Origin: Mycobacteriaceae bacterium
GTDB taxonomy: Bacteria; Actinomycetota; Actinomycetes; Mycobacteriales; Mycobacteriaceae
DNA: 6,011 nucleotides
Assembly: GCA_013362555.1 (NCBI GenBank)
Contig: JABFVX010000344.1
Location: 1-6,011 of the forward strand
Direction: 5' to 3'
Part shown: positions 5,761 to 6,011 of the stretch, piece after piece
Layout: every line of letters begins with the position of its first letter
How positions within the stretch are numbered: the stretch's first letter is position 1
Notes under the pieces: generated by a model
Database searches by the model: none
The model's input: the letters and a program-made list of their open reading frames with translations, nothing else
Told to the model about the DNA's origin: nothing
Program-made: the position numbers and the translations under genes

Positions 5761-5838
5761 CAGACGCACCCCTTCATGCCAGACGCACCGCGAATAGTCG
5801 ACCAATGTCGGTGCGTCTGGCAAAAAGGGGTGCGTCTG
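5761..5838. repeat. 78-bp palindrome with four CAGACGCACC boxes in the mntR divergent promoter
   Basis: The left arm 5761-5790 and right arm 5809-5838 pair at 28 of 30 positions around an 18-base spacer. Each arm contains CAGACGCACC twice: direct copies at 5761-5770 and 5780-5789, and inverted copies at 5810-5819 and 5829-5838. The period is 19 bp in both arms. It lies between the two divergent -10 hexamers. It may be a multi-site operator for an unknown regulator, or a dispersed palindromic element that has settled there. The sequence is unrelated to hairpin copies A-C. Confidence 0.9.
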
Positions 5839-5845
5839 GTTCGTG

Positions 5846-5851
5846 TAGCGT
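5846..5851 (+). promoter_or_regulatory. Candidate -10 hexamer for the rightward gene
   Basis: TAGCGT is seven bases before GTG 5859, predicting a leaderless transcript. It sits in TAGCGTCGCC (5846-5855), the exact inverted copy of 5737-5746 on the mntR side. No good -35 is visible at the expected distance, which falls inside the palindrome arm. Confidence 0.35.
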
Positions 5852-5858
5852 CGCCGAC

Positions 5859-6011
5859 GTGACGTGGCATCGTGGCGCGCTGCTCAGCCGACCGGCGTGG
5901 CTCGCCGAGCGCGTCGACCGGCACGCCGACGCGTGGCAGTTGCCCGCAGGCGCGGACCGCTCCCGGGCGGCCGCGACGCTGTGGTGGTCGATGTCGGTGT
6001 ACGCCATGATG
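5859..6011 (+). CDS. Probable FhuF-like (2Fe-2S) iron reductase family protein, partial (N-terminus only)
   Basis: Fifty-one codons are visible from GTG 5859 to the window edge. The segment ALLSRPAWLAERVDRHADAW followed by AAATLWWSMSVYAMM resembles the start of actinobacterial FhuF-like ferric reductases, whose N-terminal part often carries a TLWWYS-type motif. These proteins release iron from siderophores using a C-terminal Cys-rich 2Fe-2S site, which lies outside the window, so the call rests on a short motif. No ribosome site precedes the GTG; a leaderless start is likely. An in-frame ATG at 5805 is an alternative start but would place coding sequence inside the palindrome. Its divergence from a metal regulator fits a metal-homeostasis role. 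Confidence 0.5.
   Translation, partial: MTWHRGALLSRPAWLAERVDRHADAWQLPAGADRSRAAATLWWSMSVYAMM

Overview
This 6.0 kb window is high-GC DNA with actinomycete codon use, GTG starts and start codons that sit a few bases after a -10 hexamer. The manganese regulator is of the mycobacterial/nocardial type, so the likely host is a member of the Mycobacteriales such as Nocardia. That placement is inferred from protein resemblance, not from a search. No RNA gene, CRISPR array, transposase or integrase is visible.

Left part (1-3573), a candidate signalling or conflict module. A large P-loop (STAND-like) ATPase runs leftward off the window edge (1-1498, minus). Behind it on the same strand is a Crp/Fnr-family regulator that keeps the cyclic-nucleotide pocket signature (1696-2409, minus). 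Divergent from that, across 135 bp, is a plus-strand gene (2545-3573). Its first ~200 residues resemble a degenerate class III nucleotide cyclase. Its last 134 residues look like a separate small helical protein, with its own strong internal Shine-Dalgarno and ATG. A Gly/Asn/Gln-rich alternating-hydrophobic segment ends this gene, and a similar one lies near the N-terminus of the ATPase. Together these suggest a cyclase-like sensor, a cNMP-type regulator and a STAND switch linked by an amyloid-like motif. The link is a hypothesis.

Middle part (3561-4949). Two long near-perfect hairpin repeats separate the cyclase-like gene from a minus-strand two-gene operon. That operon is an AraC-family regulator overlapping by ATGA with a VOC (glyoxalase-fold) protein.

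Right part (4975-6011). A third copy of the same hairpin family follows a DtxR/MntR-type manganese regulator (5032-5724, minus). The regulator is divergent from the start of a gene resembling FhuF-like (2Fe-2S) ferric reductases (5859 to beyond the right edge). Their shared intergenic region is almost wholly dyad-symmetric. A 30-bp-arm palindrome there holds four CAGACGCACC boxes and is flanked by a mirrored 10-mer containing both predicted -10 hexamers.

Overall, four of the five intergenic gaps hold a long inverted repeat. Three copies belong to one family and two elements are unrelated to it and to each other.
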